Shown here: piece after piece, positions 44,646-53,346 of the stretch
Layout of the letters: every line of letters starts with the position of its first letter
Position numbering within the stretch: the first letter of the stretch is position 1
Notes under the pieces: model-generated
What the model was told of the DNA's origin: nothing
The model's database searches: none
Seen by the model: only the letters and a program-made list of their open reading frames with translations
DNA from: Alteriqipengyuania bathyomarina_B
Lineage (GTDB): Bacteria > Pseudomonadota > Alphaproteobacteria > Sphingomonadales > Sphingomonadaceae
Length of the DNA stretch: 64,000 nucleotides
Assembly (NCBI RefSeq): GCF_038594605.1
Contig: NZ_JBCFZM010000002.1
Location: 434,001-498,000 of the forward strand
Direction of reading: 5' to 3'
Program-made: the position numbers and the translations under genes

Positions 44646-45286
44646 GCCGCCTCCAGCTTGGCATCCGGATCGACGCCGATGGAGCGCAGGTCCGCCTCGG
44701 CCTGCGCGGTGGTGGTGAAAACAAAGGCTTCCATCCCCACCGCCTTGGCGCCGTCGACGTTCTTCTGCAGATCGTCGAAGAACACGCATTCCTCCGGCAC
44801 GAGATCGTAGGTTTCGGTCAGCCAGGTATACATGCGCGGATCGGGTTTGAGCGTGGAGTGATCGGCGGAAACGCACGCACCGTCGAACAAAGGCCAGAAA
44901 TCGTAACGCCCACGCAGGTAGGCGACGATTTCGTGCACATTGTCGGTGATCGCATAGATGCCATAACCGCTCGCCTTGAGGCGGCGCATCAGCGGGGGCG
45001 TTTCCTCGATCAGGTGGAGGCTTTCGAACAGCGCGGAGACCAGCCGGTCGCAGGTTTTCCGGTCGAAGCCGTGGCGTTCGCCGAACATGCGCTGCGTCTC
45101 GGTCAGGCTCATCGCGCCGCGGTTCAGGGCGCGGAAGATGTCGCCGCCGAACAGGTCCTTGCTGGTGATCCCGTCAGGCAGGTCCTTGCCGAAGGCGAGC
45201 TCGACGATGGCCTCCGGCTCCCACCGGACGATCACGTTGCCGACATCGAAGACGACGTTTCTGATTCTTGCGGGGCGGATGGTCAT
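44642..45286 (-). CDS. HAD-superfamily hydrolase (haloacid dehalogenase-like)
   Basis: A 214-residue HAD protein. Motif I is V-F-D-V-G-N-V-I, the variant with N typical of the YihX/epoxide-hydrolase-N-terminal-like group; motif II is A-I-T-D-N, motif III lies around L-K-P-D-P-R-M-Y, and motif IV is F-F-D-D-L. Likely a small-phosphate-ester phosphatase. Its ATG overlaps the peptidase stop (ATGA, 45283-45286), so it is coupled to it. Confidence 0.9.
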   Translation of the reverse strand: MTIRPARIRNVVFDVGNVIVRWEPEAIVELAFGKDLPDGITSKDLFGGDIFRALNRGAMSLTETQRMFGERHGFDRKTCDRLVSALFESLHLIEETPPLMRRLKASGYGIYAITDNVHEIVAYLRGRYDFWPLFDGACVSADHSTLKPDPRMYTWLTETYDLVPEECVFFDDLQKNVDGAKAVGMEAFVFTTTAQAEADLRSIGVDPDAKLEAA

Positions 45287-47442
45287 TCGCTCTCCACCAC
45301 GCCCAGCTGCGTGAGGATGAAGGCGAATTCCTCCGCCGTCTCGTACAGCGAGGCGAAGCGGCCCGACTTGCCGCCGTGGCCCGCGCCCATGTTGGTCTTG
45401 AGCAGCAGCGTGTTGCTATCGGTCTTGGTCGCGCGCAGCTTGGCGACCCACTTGGCGGGCTCCCAGTAAGTCACGCGCGGATCGTTGAGCCCTGCGGTGA
45501 CCAGCAGCGGCGGGTAATCCTGCGCCACAACCTGATCGTAAGGCGAGTAGCTGAGCATGTAGGCGAAGGCCTGCTTGCTCTCGATCGGGTTGCCCCATTC
45601 GGGCCATTCGCCCGGGGTCAGCGGCAGATCCTTGTCGAGCATGGTGTTGAGCACGTCGACGAAGGGCACATCGGCCACGACCGCGCCCCACAGGTCGGGA
45701 TCGGTATTGACCACCACGCCCATCAGCTCGCCCCCGGCGCTGCCACCGCTGGCGCTGATCCGGCCCTTCTCGGTGTAGCCCGCGTCGATCAGGCCCTTGG
45801 CCACATCGACGAAATCCTCGAACGTGTTGGTCCGCTCGTTCAGCTTGCCCTGCAGATACCAGCGGCGGCCCAGATCGTCGCCGCCGCGAATATGCGCGAT
45901 GGCATAGGCCATGCCGCGATCGACGAGGCTCAGGCGGCTGGTCGAGAAGCCCGGCGGCACGGCGTAACCATAGGCGCCATAGGCATACAGATGCAGCGGC
46001 CCGCCCGTCGGGCGGTCCTTCAGCATCACCACGCTGACCGGCACCTGGGTGCCGTCGCGCGCGGTGATCGTCAGCCGCTCGGTCTTGTACTTCGTCGCGT
46101 CATACCCGCTCGGGATTTCCTGCTGCTTGAGCAGTTCGAGCGCGCCGGTCTTCACGTCGTAATCATAGACCGATCCGGGCGTGACCATGCTCTGGTAGGA
46201 CAGGCGCAGCTTGCGCATGTCGTATTCGGGATTGTTGGAAAGCCCGGCGACGAAGCTCGCCTCGGGGAAGGCGATCGGGGTGACATCGCCCGCATCGTCG
46301 TAGGCGCGCAGCTGCACCTGATCGAGCCCGGCGAGCCGCCCTTCGGTGACGTAGAAATCCTTGAACAGCTCGAAATCGGTCAGGTAGAAATCGTCCGAGC
46401 CTTCGATCAGCGTGGTCCACTCACCCGGATTGGCCAGAGGCGCGGTCGCGAGGCGGAAATTGATGTGATTATCGTTGGTGTGGATGAAGAGCGTGTCCTC
46501 CCGCACGTCCACATCGTATTCCACGCCCTTCTGCCGTGCCTTGACCAGCGTCTGCTCGGCGGTGGGATTGGCGGCGGGGACCAGCCAGACTTCGCTCGTC
46601 TCGTTGTCGCCGGTGCCGATCACCAGCCAGTCTTCCTGCGCGGAAAGGCCTGCGCCGACGCGAAAACCTTCGTCCTCCTCGCGGAAGATCTCGACATCCT
46701 CGGACACGTCGGTGCCGAGCTTGTGAAGGCGGACATTGTCCACCCGCCAGTTCTCGTTCGCCTTGCCGTAGGCGATCATCGTGTCGCCTGCGAGCCAGGT
46801 GAGGCCCGACAAGGTCTCGGGGATCACATCGTCCAGCAGCTCGCCGGTTTCCAAGTCCTTCACCCGCGCGGTGAACCGCTCCGACCCGTTGTCGTCCGCC
46901 GAGTAGGCGAGATAGCGTCCGTCCTTGCTGACCGAGAACGCACCGAGGCGGAAGTAGTCCTTGCCCTCGGCCAGCTGGTTCTCGTCGAGAAGCAGCTGCG
47001 GCTCGCCGCCCGCAACCGGCCTGCGATAATGCAGGCGGTATTCCTTGCCCTCCTCGAATTCGGACCAGTAGAGCCAGTCGCCATCCTTCTGCGGCACCGT
47101 GGAATCGTCTTCCTTGATGCGGCCCTTCATCTCTTCGAACAGCGTATCGACCAGCTGCTGGTGCGGAGCCATCTGCGCCTCGAACCACGCATTTTCCTGG
47201 TTCAGGTAAGCGAGCACATCCTCGTCATCGACCTTCGGATAGGACTGGTCCTTCAGCCAGTGGTAGGGATCGCTGAGCGTGATGCCGTGGGTGGTGAAGC
47301 TGTAATCGCGTCGCTCGGCGACGGGTGGGGAAGTAGGCGCTTGTTCGCTCACGCTGGTATCGGCTCCGCTGGATTGGGCCGCGGCCATTCCCGGCATGGT
47401 CAATGCGGTCAATGCGATGGCTGCGGTGAGAAGCTTGCTCAT
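45283..47442 (-). CDS. Prolyl oligopeptidase family serine peptidase (S9, oligopeptidase B-like), exported
   Basis: 719 residues from the ATG at 47442, which has GGGGGAA eight bases upstream. A signal peptide ends after A-A-A-Q (about 22). The N-terminal beta-propeller begins D-P-Y-H-W-L-K-D. The C-terminal hydrolase domain has the nucleophile G-G-S-A-G-G, the Asp near L-N-D-P-R-V and the His in G-A-G-H-G-G-K-S-G-R. Residues R-G-G-x-x-L-G-R-R-W are typical of oligopeptidase B. It degrades short peptides in the periplasm. It leads a three-gene coupled operon and is divergent from the M24 aminopeptidase. Confidence 0.94.
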   Translation of the reverse strand: MSKLLTAAIALTALTMPGMAAAQSSGADTSVSEQAPTSPPVAERRDYSFTTHGITLSDPYHWLKDQSYPKVDDEDVLAYLNQENAWFEAQMAPHQQLVDTLFEEMKGRIKEDDSTVPQKDGDWLYWSEFEEGKEYRLHYRRPVAGGEPQLLLDENQLAEGKDYFRLGAFSVSKDGRYLAYSADDNGSERFTARVKDLETGELLDDVIPETLSGLTWLAGDTMIAYGKANENWRVDNVRLHKLGTDVSEDVEIFREEDEGFRVGAGLSAQEDWLVIGTGDNETSEVWLVPAANPTAEQTLVKARQKGVEYDVDVREDTLFIHTNDNHINFRLATAPLANPGEWTTLIEGSDDFYLTDFELFKDFYVTEGRLAGLDQVQLRAYDDAGDVTPIAFPEASFVAGLSNNPEYDMRKLRLSYQSMVTPGSVYDYDVKTGALELLKQQEIPSGYDATKYKTERLTITARDGTQVPVSVVMLKDRPTGGPLHLYAYGAYGYAVPPGFSTSRLSLVDRGMAYAIAHIRGGDDLGRRWYLQGKLNERTNTFEDFVDVAKGLIDAGYTEKGRISASGGSAGGELMGVVVNTDPDLWGAVVADVPFVDVLNTMLDKDLPLTPGEWPEWGNPIESKQAFAYMLSYSPYDQVVAQDYPPLLVTAGLNDPRVTYWEPAKWVAKLRATKTDSNTLLLKTNMGAGHGGKSGRFASLYETAEEFAFILTQLGVVESE

Positions 47443-47554
47443 TGTTCGATTCCCCCTCTGCGCGATGCGGCCTGGCTTTGAAAGCCTTGCGTTGCCGGGG
47501 TATGACCCCAGATCGTAGGCGATAGCCAGACACAAAAACGACAGGATCGACCAA

Positions 47555-49399
47555 ATGCTGATGCAGACCCATGAAGCCCGCCTTTCCGCCCTGCGCGAGG
47601 AGCTGAAGAAGCGCGGGCTCGACGGGTTCTGCGTCCCCATCGCCGATGCGCATATGAGCGAATATGTCGGCGAGGATGCGCAGCGGCTGCGCTGGCTGAC
47701 CGGTTTTGGCGGCTCGGCAGGCAGCGCGGTGGTTCTCCAGCATAAGGCGGCGATCTTCGTCGACGGGCGCTACACCGTGCAGGTGCGCGACCAGGTGGAA
47801 GAACGCCTGTTCGAATATCGCGGCGTGCCGAAGGACAATCCGGCGAACTGGCTCGCCGCGAATGTGAGCGAGGCCGCGCAGGTCGGTTACGACGCTTGGC
47901 TTGCGACGCCGGGCTGGGTCCGCTCGACCAGTGCCGCGCTGGAAAAGGTCGGCGCGCAGCTGGTCGCGGTGGACGGCAACCCGATCGACGCGGTGTGGCA
48001 GGACCAGCCCGCGCAGAGCGATGCGCCCGCGCGGATTCACGAGGATGAACATGCCGGTCGCAACGCGCAGGAAAAGCGCGCGGCAATCGCCGACTGGCTT
48101 TCGGAAGAGAAGCTCGATGGCGTGGTGCTGAGCGCGCTCGATTCGGTCGGCTGGGCGTTCAACATCCGCGGGGCCGACATTGCCCACACCCCGGTCGCCA
48201 TGGCCTTCGCACTGGTTTCGCAGGATGGCACAGCGCAGCTCTTTATCGACGAGAACAAGGTCTCGCCCGAGATGAAGCAGCATCTGGGCAATGCGGTCAC
48301 CATCCGCCCGCGCGGCGAGTTCGAGAGCGCGCTGGGCGATATCGGCGACAAGCGAATCGCGCTCGACCCCGAATATGGTGTCGCGGCCATCGCGCAGGCG
48401 CTCGAAGCGGGTGGCGCGAAGGTGGTCGAGACGCGCGACCCCACCATCCTGCCGCGCGCGATCAAGAACGAAGCCGAGGTCGACGGCCACCGCGATGCAC
48501 AGGCGCGCGACGGTGCGGCAGTCTCCCGCTTCCTCGCCTGGATCGAAGCCGAAGCCCCCTCGGGCGAAATCGACGAACTGACCGCAGCGGCCAAGCTGCT
48601 CGAATTCCGCAGCGTGGACGGCGGGCTGAAGGATACCTCGTTCGACACCATCTCGGCCGCCGCGGGCCACGCCGCGCTGCCGCACTACAAGGTGGACGAA
48701 GACAGCAACATCACGATCCCGCCGGGCAGCATCTTCCTGTGCGATTCGGGCGGCCAGTATATCGGCGATGGCGGCGCGGGCACCACCGACATCACCCGCA
48801 CCGTGTGGGTCGGCAGTGCCGACGGCAAGGCAGAGCCCACGGCGGAGATGAAGGACCGCTTCACCCGCGTGCTCAAGGGCCATATCTCGATTGCGCAGGC
48901 AATCTTCCCCGAAGGGACCACCGGCGGCCAGCTCGACACGCTGGCGCGCATGCACCTGTGGGAAGCGGGCTGCGACTATGCGCACGGCACTGGCCACGGC
49001 GTCGGCAGCGCGCTGGGCGTGCATGAGGGCCCGCAGCGGATCGCCAAGACAACCGGTTCGCAGGGCGGCACGATGGAACCGCTCGCCGCGGGCATGATCT
49101 GCTCGAACGAGCCCGGCTACTACAAGGCGGGCGAATACGGCATCCGGATCGAGAACCTCGTCCTGATCGAGGAGCGCGAGATTGAGAATGCCGATGAGGG
49201 CACGTGGTTCGGGTTCGAGAACCTGACCTGGGTGCCGATCGACGGCACGCTGATCGACATCGACCTGCTGACGCCCGAAGAGCGCGACTGGGTCGATCAC
49301 TACCACGCCTGCTGCCGCGAAATCCTCAGCGCGCGCGTCGCCGAAACGGGCGACGATCGGGCGGCGAACTGGCTCGAGCGGCACACCCAGCCGCTCTGA
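47555..49399 (+). CDS. Xaa-Pro aminopeptidase (M24B) with an insertion at the metal site
   Basis: 614 residues, the long cytoplasmic form with two N-terminal creatinase-like domains (about 1-300) and a C-terminal pita-bread domain. Metal ligands are D in L-C-D-S-G-G-Q-Y, D in T-T-D-I-T-R-T, H in G-T-G-H-G-V-G, and two Glu (S-N-E-P-G-Y; I-R-I-E-N). The first two Asp are separated by fourteen residues instead of the usual ten: a G-D-G-G insertion lies between Y and G-T-T-D. Acts on peptides with proline at position 2. Adjacent to the S9 peptidase operon, which suggests a joint peptide-degrading role. Confidence 0.94.
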   Translation: MLMQTHEARLSALREELKKRGLDGFCVPIADAHMSEYVGEDAQRLRWLTGFGGSAGSAVVLQHKAAIFVDGRYTVQVRDQVEERLFEYRGVPKDNPANWLAANVSEAAQVGYDAWLATPGWVRSTSAALEKVGAQLVAVDGNPIDAVWQDQPAQSDAPARIHEDEHAGRNAQEKRAAIADWLSEEKLDGVVLSALDSVGWAFNIRGADIAHTPVAMAFALVSQDGTAQLFIDENKVSPEMKQHLGNAVTIRPRGEFESALGDIGDKRIALDPEYGVAAIAQALEAGGAKVVETRDPTILPRAIKNEAEVDGHRDAQARDGAAVSRFLAWIEAEAPSGEIDELTAAAKLLEFRSVDGGLKDTSFDTISAAAGHAALPHYKVDEDSNITIPPGSIFLCDSGGQYIGDGGAGTTDITRTVWVGSADGKAEPTAEMKDRFTRVLKGHISIAQAIFPEGTTGGQLDTLARMHLWEAGCDYAHGTGHGVGSALGVHEGPQRIAKTTGSQGGTMEPLAAGMICSNEPGYYKAGEYGIRIENLVLIEEREIENADEGTWFGFENLTWVPIDGTLIDIDLLTPEERDWVDHYHACCREILSARVAETGDDRAANWLERHTQPL

Positions 49400-49471
49400 A
49401 GGCGGCTTGCGAATCGGTATTCGTTCCCGTAATGTTCCAATTCTGAGGGTCGCTACTCGGGAGACGGTTCG

Positions 49472-49870
49472 ATGATCGGTTACGTTACGCTGGGCACCAA
49501 CGACCTGCAGGGCAATGCGCCCTTCTACGATGCCATCGCAAAGGAGATGGGCGTCGGCCGGATGATGGACTTCGACAGCTTTATCGCATGGGGCGAACCG
49601 GGCGGCGCGGCAGGTGTCGCGCTGACCAAGCCCTATGACGGCGAGGCGGCGAGCGTGGGCAACGGCACGATGGTTGCGTTCGAGGCGAAGGACAAGGAAC
49701 AGGTCCACCGCCTGCATGAGATCGCGCTGGCCAATGGGGGCACTGACGAGGGCGCGCCCGGCCCGCGCGGTGATGCGGACGAGAACGGGCTGGTGTTCTA
49801 CGCCGCCTATTTCCGCGACCGCGACGGCAATAAGCTCAACGCCTTCTGCATGAGCAAGAGCGATGGCTGA
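49472..49870 (+). CDS. VOC-family (glyoxalase/bleomycin resistance-like) protein
   Basis: A 132-residue VOC protein with two beta-alpha-beta-beta-beta modules. It begins M-I-G-Y-V-T-L-G-T-N-D-L and ends with the family's F-R-D-R-D-G-N-K-L-N-A-F. No specific substrate can be assigned. The ATG at 49472 follows GGGAGA. It overlaps the cupin gene by eight bases. Confidence 0.88.
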   Translation: MIGYVTLGTNDLQGNAPFYDAIAKEMGVGRMMDFDSFIAWGEPGGAAGVALTKPYDGEAASVGNGTMVAFEAKDKEQVHRLHEIALANGGTDEGAPGPRGDADENGLVFYAAYFRDRDGNKLNAFCMSKSDG

Positions 49871-50261
49871 GGCGCGCAAGCTCTCCGAACACCCGGTCCA
49901 TCTCGGCCTGGGGGCGACTGCCGTAGCGCAGCCGCCCTTCACCGGGATGGACTGGTACGAGGATTATGGCCTTCGCAACGCCGCCGATGGCGCGGAAGGG
50001 CGGCTCGTCTCGCTGCACAGCTTCGGCGAGAGCTGGGATTCGTGGGAAATGCACCCCAAGGGCTCCGAAATCGTGGTCTGTACCTCGGGCGAGATCGTGC
50101 TGACGCAGGAACATCCCGACGGCCGGGTCGAGCAGGTGACGCTGTGCCCCGGAGAATACGCGATCAACGATCCCGGCGTGTGGCACACCGCCGATGTCGA
50201 GGAGCAAGCGACCGCGCTGTTCATCACGGCTGGCGACGGCACCGAGCATCGGCCACGCTAG
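49863..50261 (+). CDS. Cupin-domain protein
   Basis: A 132-residue single cupin barrel. Motif 1 is approximated by W-E-M-H-P-K-G-S-E-I-V-V (His and Glu ligands) and motif 2 by P-G-E-Y-A-I-N-D-P-G-V-W-H-T, with the second-half His. Probably a small metal-binding enzyme or sensor of unknown substrate, coupled to the VOC gene by the overlap. Confidence 0.85.
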   Translation: MAEARKLSEHPVHLGLGATAVAQPPFTGMDWYEDYGLRNAADGAEGRLVSLHSFGESWDSWEMHPKGSEIVVCTSGEIVLTQEHPDGRVEQVTLCPGEYAINDPGVWHTADVEEQATALFITAGDGTEHRPR

Positions 50262-50314
50262 ACGCTCACGTGGCGATCGGGCTTGCGGGCCGATGAATGG
50301 CCTGCCCGTCATGA

Positions 50315-50329
50315 TACAAGCCGTTACAA
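50315..50329 (+). promoter_or_regulatory. TACAA direct repeat upstream of the EF-hand operon
   Basis: Two TACAA boxes ten bases apart. OmpR-family regulators bind direct repeats of about this spacing, so autoregulation by the regulator two genes downstream is possible. Confidence 0.3.
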
Positions 50330-50383
50330 ACTCGCCCGATCATGGCAAACCCGCGCGACAATCGACGTCTAGAAGGGTCTCAT

Positions 50384-50437
50384 GAGCTGCGAGGCGGGTT
50401 TCGATCTCCCCCCCTACCCCTGCCCGCTTCGCAGCTC
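50384..50437 (+). promoter_or_regulatory. Long hairpin in the leader of the EF-hand/two-component operon
   Basis: Fifteen-base arms at 50384-50398 and 50423-50437 pair with one G-U wobble around a 24-base C-rich loop. The hairpin ends about ten bases before the ribosome binding site (AAAGGAGAG), so it could control translation, mRNA stability or readthrough. Confidence 0.6.
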
Positions 50438-50461
50438 TCCCACTCCAAAGGAGAGAATTTC

Positions 50462-51055
50462 ATGAAGACCCCCATCATCGCCCTCGCCGGTATTTCGCTG
50501 CTCGCCGCAAGCGCCGCGATGGCCCAGCCGGGCGAACGCAATACCGGCCCCATGACCCGCGCCGACGTCGCGCAGAAGACCGCCGAGCGCTTCGAGCGGC
50601 GGGACCTGAACAGCGACGGCGTGCTCGATCTCGCCGATCGCGAATTGCGCCGTGAACAGCGGATCGCCCGGATCGATACCGACGGCAATGGCGCGATCAG
50701 CAAGGCCGAACGCGAAGCCGCGCAGGAAGCCCGCCAGGCGCGCCGCGCCGAACGCGCCGCAAAGCGCGGCGAGAATGCCACCGCCCGGGGCGAACGCCGC
50801 GCCATGCGCAAGATACATCGTGGCGGAATGCGCGGCATGCGCGGCGGCGGGATGATGGTCCGCGCCGATGCCAATGGCGATGGCCGCCTCACCCTCGCCG
50901 AAATGCAGGCGCACGCGCTCGCCCGGTTCGACCGGCTCGACGCCAATAGCGACGGCACCGTGACCGTCGAAGAGCGCAAGGCCGCCCGCGAAGCGATGCG
51001 CGCCAAGCGCGCCGAGCGGATGGAGCAACGCCGCGCCCAGCGTAGCGGCCAGTAA
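50462..51055 (+). CDS. Secreted EF-hand calcium-binding protein
   Basis: 197 residues with a signal peptide (cleavage after A-M-A, about residue 21). Four EF-hand loops of the form D-x-N/D-x-D/N-G are visible: D-L-N-S-D-G, D-T-D-G-N-G, D-A-N-G-D-G and D-A-N-S-D-G, with Glu at the twelfth position. A very basic, Arg/Met/Gly-rich linker lies between the second and third. Predicted to bind calcium or another divalent cation in the periplasm. A strong AAAGGAGAG precedes the ATG at 50462. It is first in an operon with an OmpR-type regulator and its kinase. Confidence 0.92.
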   Translation: MKTPIIALAGISLLAASAAMAQPGERNTGPMTRADVAQKTAERFERRDLNSDGVLDLADRELRREQRIARIDTDGNGAISKAEREAAQEARQARRAERAAKRGENATARGERRAMRKIHRGGMRGMRGGGMMVRADANGDGRLTLAEMQAHALARFDRLDANSDGTVTVEERKAAREAMRAKRAERMEQRRAQRSGQ

Positions 51056-51065
51056 GGCCACCCGG

Positions 51066-51803
51066 ATGGCTGCTTCCGAAGATACTGCTGCCATAACCGT
51101 GCTGCTCGTCGACGACGAGGCAAGCTTGCGCGAACCCCTGGTCGACTATCTCGTCGGCCAGGGGTTCGTCGTGCTCGAGGCGGAGAGCGCCGCCGCCGCG
51201 CGCAGCCTGCTGCGCGAAAAGCGCGCCGACATCGCGCTGGTCGACATCATGATGCCGGGCGAAGACGGCCTCTCGCTCACCCGCCACCTGATCGAGGCGC
51301 AGCACCTGCCGACCATCCTGCTAACCGCGATGGGCGAGGCGACCGACCGGATCGTCGGGCTGGAAATCGGCGCCGACGACTATGTGACCAAGCCGTTCGA
51401 GCCGCGCGAACTGGTCGCCCGCATCCGCTCGGTCCTGCGCCGCGCGGGCCGCTCGGCGATCAATCCCGACGGCGAGGATCTGCATTACCTGTTCGAAGGC
51501 TGGCGGCTCGATCCGCTCAAGCAGCGGCTGACCGATCCGGAAGATACGGTTGTCCCCATCTCGACCGCCGAATTTCGCATGCTGCGCGCCTTTCTCGATC
51601 GCCCGCGCGCCGTGCTCGATCGCGATTCGCTGCTCGACATGGTGCAGGGGCGCGAGGCGCATCTGTTCGACCGCGCGGTCGACAACCAGGTCAGCCGCCT
51701 GCGCCGCAAGATCGAGGAAGACAGCCGCAACCCCCAATTCATCCAGACCGTGCGCGGCGGAGGCTATCGCTTCGCCGCCGACGTCACCCGCGTACCCGCC
51801 TAA
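51066..51803 (+). CDS. OmpR/PhoB-family response regulator
   Basis: 245 residues. Receiver domain with acidic D16-D17-E18, phosphoacceptor D60 (A-L-V-D-I-M-M-P), Thr in L-L-T-A-M and Lys in T-K-P-F; then a winged-helix DNA-binding domain with T-A-E-F-x-M-L and V-D-N-Q-V-S-R-L-R-R-K-I-E. It begins ten bases after the EF-hand stop and is five bases before the kinase, so the three act together. Confidence 0.95.
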   Translation: MAASEDTAAITVLLVDDEASLREPLVDYLVGQGFVVLEAESAAAARSLLREKRADIALVDIMMPGEDGLSLTRHLIEAQHLPTILLTAMGEATDRIVGLEIGADDYVTKPFEPRELVARIRSVLRRAGRSAINPDGEDLHYLFEGWRLDPLKQRLTDPEDTVVPISTAEFRMLRAFLDRPRAVLDRDSLLDMVQGREAHLFDRAVDNQVSRLRRKIEEDSRNPQFIQTVRGGGYRFAADVTRVPA

Positions 51804-51808
51804 TCGCG

Positions 51809-53254
51809 ATGGCACGATTCATTCCGAAGAGTCTTCTGGGCCAGAGCCTGCTCGCCATCGCGGTGACGCTACTGATCGGGCAGGCGATATCGGGTGTCCT
51901 GCTGTATCGCGCGGCACAGGATCGGCGCGATGTCGGCACCCTCAACGCGGCCGCCTTCCACCTGCTACGCACCGCCAATCGCGATTTCGAATCGCCGCGC
52001 GAAGTGCGCCGGGCGCTGCGCCGGGCCGAGCCCGAGCGCGGGCTCGATCTTGCTTCGCGTGGCGAAACGCGCCGCCGGGGGCTCCCCCCGCGCCTTTCGG
52101 GCACGCTGAGCGAAACCTCGCCGCTCATCGCCGGGGAGACGCGCGATACCCAAGCAGAAAACCGCCTGCGCGAGATTCTGACGCGGCAGGGGCTCGACCC
52201 GCAGGATCTGGTGGTGACGATCCGCCCGATCGCGCAGGACCCGATGCTGACGCGACTGGCGCAGGAGCGTCCGCGCTTGCGCGCCCGCCTCGCACGACGC
52301 GCGACGGGCCGCGAGATTCTGGTGGCGGGGCTGAAGGTCGCCGGCGAGGATCGCTGGATCGTCGCACGCAGTCTTCGCCCGCCGCTGGAGGCCGGTGCCT
52401 TGTGGCTGATCGCCATCCAGACCGTGCTGCTGTTTCTCGTGCTGCTCGGTGCGACCTTCCTCGTGCTGCGCCGGATCACGCGCCCCCTCGCCCGGCTGAC
52501 CCAGCGAGTCGAAGATTTCGCGCGCACGCAGGCCCCGCACGATCCGCTGCCCGCCGAAGGCCCGGAAGACGTCAGTCGGCTGATCGTGGCGCATAATACG
52601 CTCGAAAACCGGATCGCGGCGCTGCTGGACGAGAAGGACGTGATGCTCGGCGCGATCGGGCACGATCTCAAGACGCCGCTGGCCGCGCTGCGTGTACGCA
52701 TCGAATCGGTGCCCGACGAGGCGCAGCGCGCGCGCATGGCCGAGGTGATCGAGGATTTGCGCCGCACGCTCGACGATATCCTCTCGCTCGCACGAATCGG
52801 GCGCGCCAAGGATCCGCCCGAGGCGACGCAGCTGGCCGCTCTGGTCGACAGCGTGGTAGAGGAATTCGAGGACATGGGACGGCCGGTGGTGGTCGAAGAG
52901 GCCCAGCGGGTCGTCGCACCGATCCAGGTAACATGGCTGCGCCGTGCGCTTCGCAACCTCATCGAGAACGCGCTGCGCTATGGCGGATCGGCCAGCGTCT
53001 CGGTCGCGCGCGAAGGCGATAGCGCGGTGATCGCGGTCGAAGACGACGGCCCCGGCATCGCGCCGCAAGACCTTGCGGCCATGCTCGAACCTTTCCGCCG
53101 CGGCGAAGCGAGCCGCAATCGCGGCACCGGCGGCGCCGGGCTTGGCCTGACGATCACGCGCGCGATCGTGCGAGAGCATCGCGGCGAGCTAATCCTGTCG
53201 AACCGCTCCGAAGGGGGCCTGCGCGCCGAAATGCGCCTGCCTTTGGTGGTTTAG
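51809..53254 (+). CDS. Membrane sensor histidine kinase
   Basis: 481 residues. Two membrane helices (about 11-33 and 198-220) enclose a roughly 160-residue periplasmic sensor domain that is Arg-rich. HAMP follows (about 221-275), then HisKA with H285 in I-G-H-D-L-K-T-P and an ATPase domain with N in L-I-E-N-A-L-R-Y-G and D-D-G-P-G-I. It should phosphorylate the upstream regulator. The periplasmic domain is a candidate interactor for the EF-hand protein of the same operon. Confidence 0.94.
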   Translation: MARFIPKSLLGQSLLAIAVTLLIGQAISGVLLYRAAQDRRDVGTLNAAAFHLLRTANRDFESPREVRRALRRAEPERGLDLASRGETRRRGLPPRLSGTLSETSPLIAGETRDTQAENRLREILTRQGLDPQDLVVTIRPIAQDPMLTRLAQERPRLRARLARRATGREILVAGLKVAGEDRWIVARSLRPPLEAGALWLIAIQTVLLFLVLLGATFLVLRRITRPLARLTQRVEDFARTQAPHDPLPAEGPEDVSRLIVAHNTLENRIAALLDEKDVMLGAIGHDLKTPLAALRVRIESVPDEAQRARMAEVIEDLRRTLDDILSLARIGRAKDPPEATQLAALVDSVVEEFEDMGRPVVVEEAQRVVAPIQVTWLRRALRNLIENALRYGGSASVSVAREGDSAVIAVEDDGPGIAPQDLAAMLEPFRRGEASRNRGTGGAGLGLTITRAIVREHRGELILSNRSEGGLRAEMRLPLVV

Positions 53255-53264
53255 TTCGGCGCCA

Positions 53265-53332
53265 GCCCTCACCCCCGCCCGGCCAACCCAACGGTAGTAT
53301 CCTGTGTGGGTTGGCCGGGCGGGGGTGAGGGC
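53265..53332. repeat. 26-bp perfect inverted repeat between convergent genes
   Basis: Arms at 53265-53290 and 53307-53332 are exactly complementary around a 16-base loop. It fills the 92-base gap between the convergent kinase and HerA-like genes. No T run follows, so it may be a bidirectional terminator acting by structure alone, or a small palindromic mobile element. Confidence 0.8.
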
Positions 53333-53346
53333 CGGAACCGCGATAC

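Noticed and set aside
49424..49441. GTTCC direct repeat upstream of the VOC gene as a stress sigma-factor promoter
   Set aside because: The orientation and spacing do not fit the GGAAC-N16/17-CGTT alphaproteobacterial general-stress consensus.
47225..49942. Long minus-strand frame opposite the M24 aminopeptidase
   Set aside because: Antisense shadow; it covers two real divergent genes and shows no family motifs.
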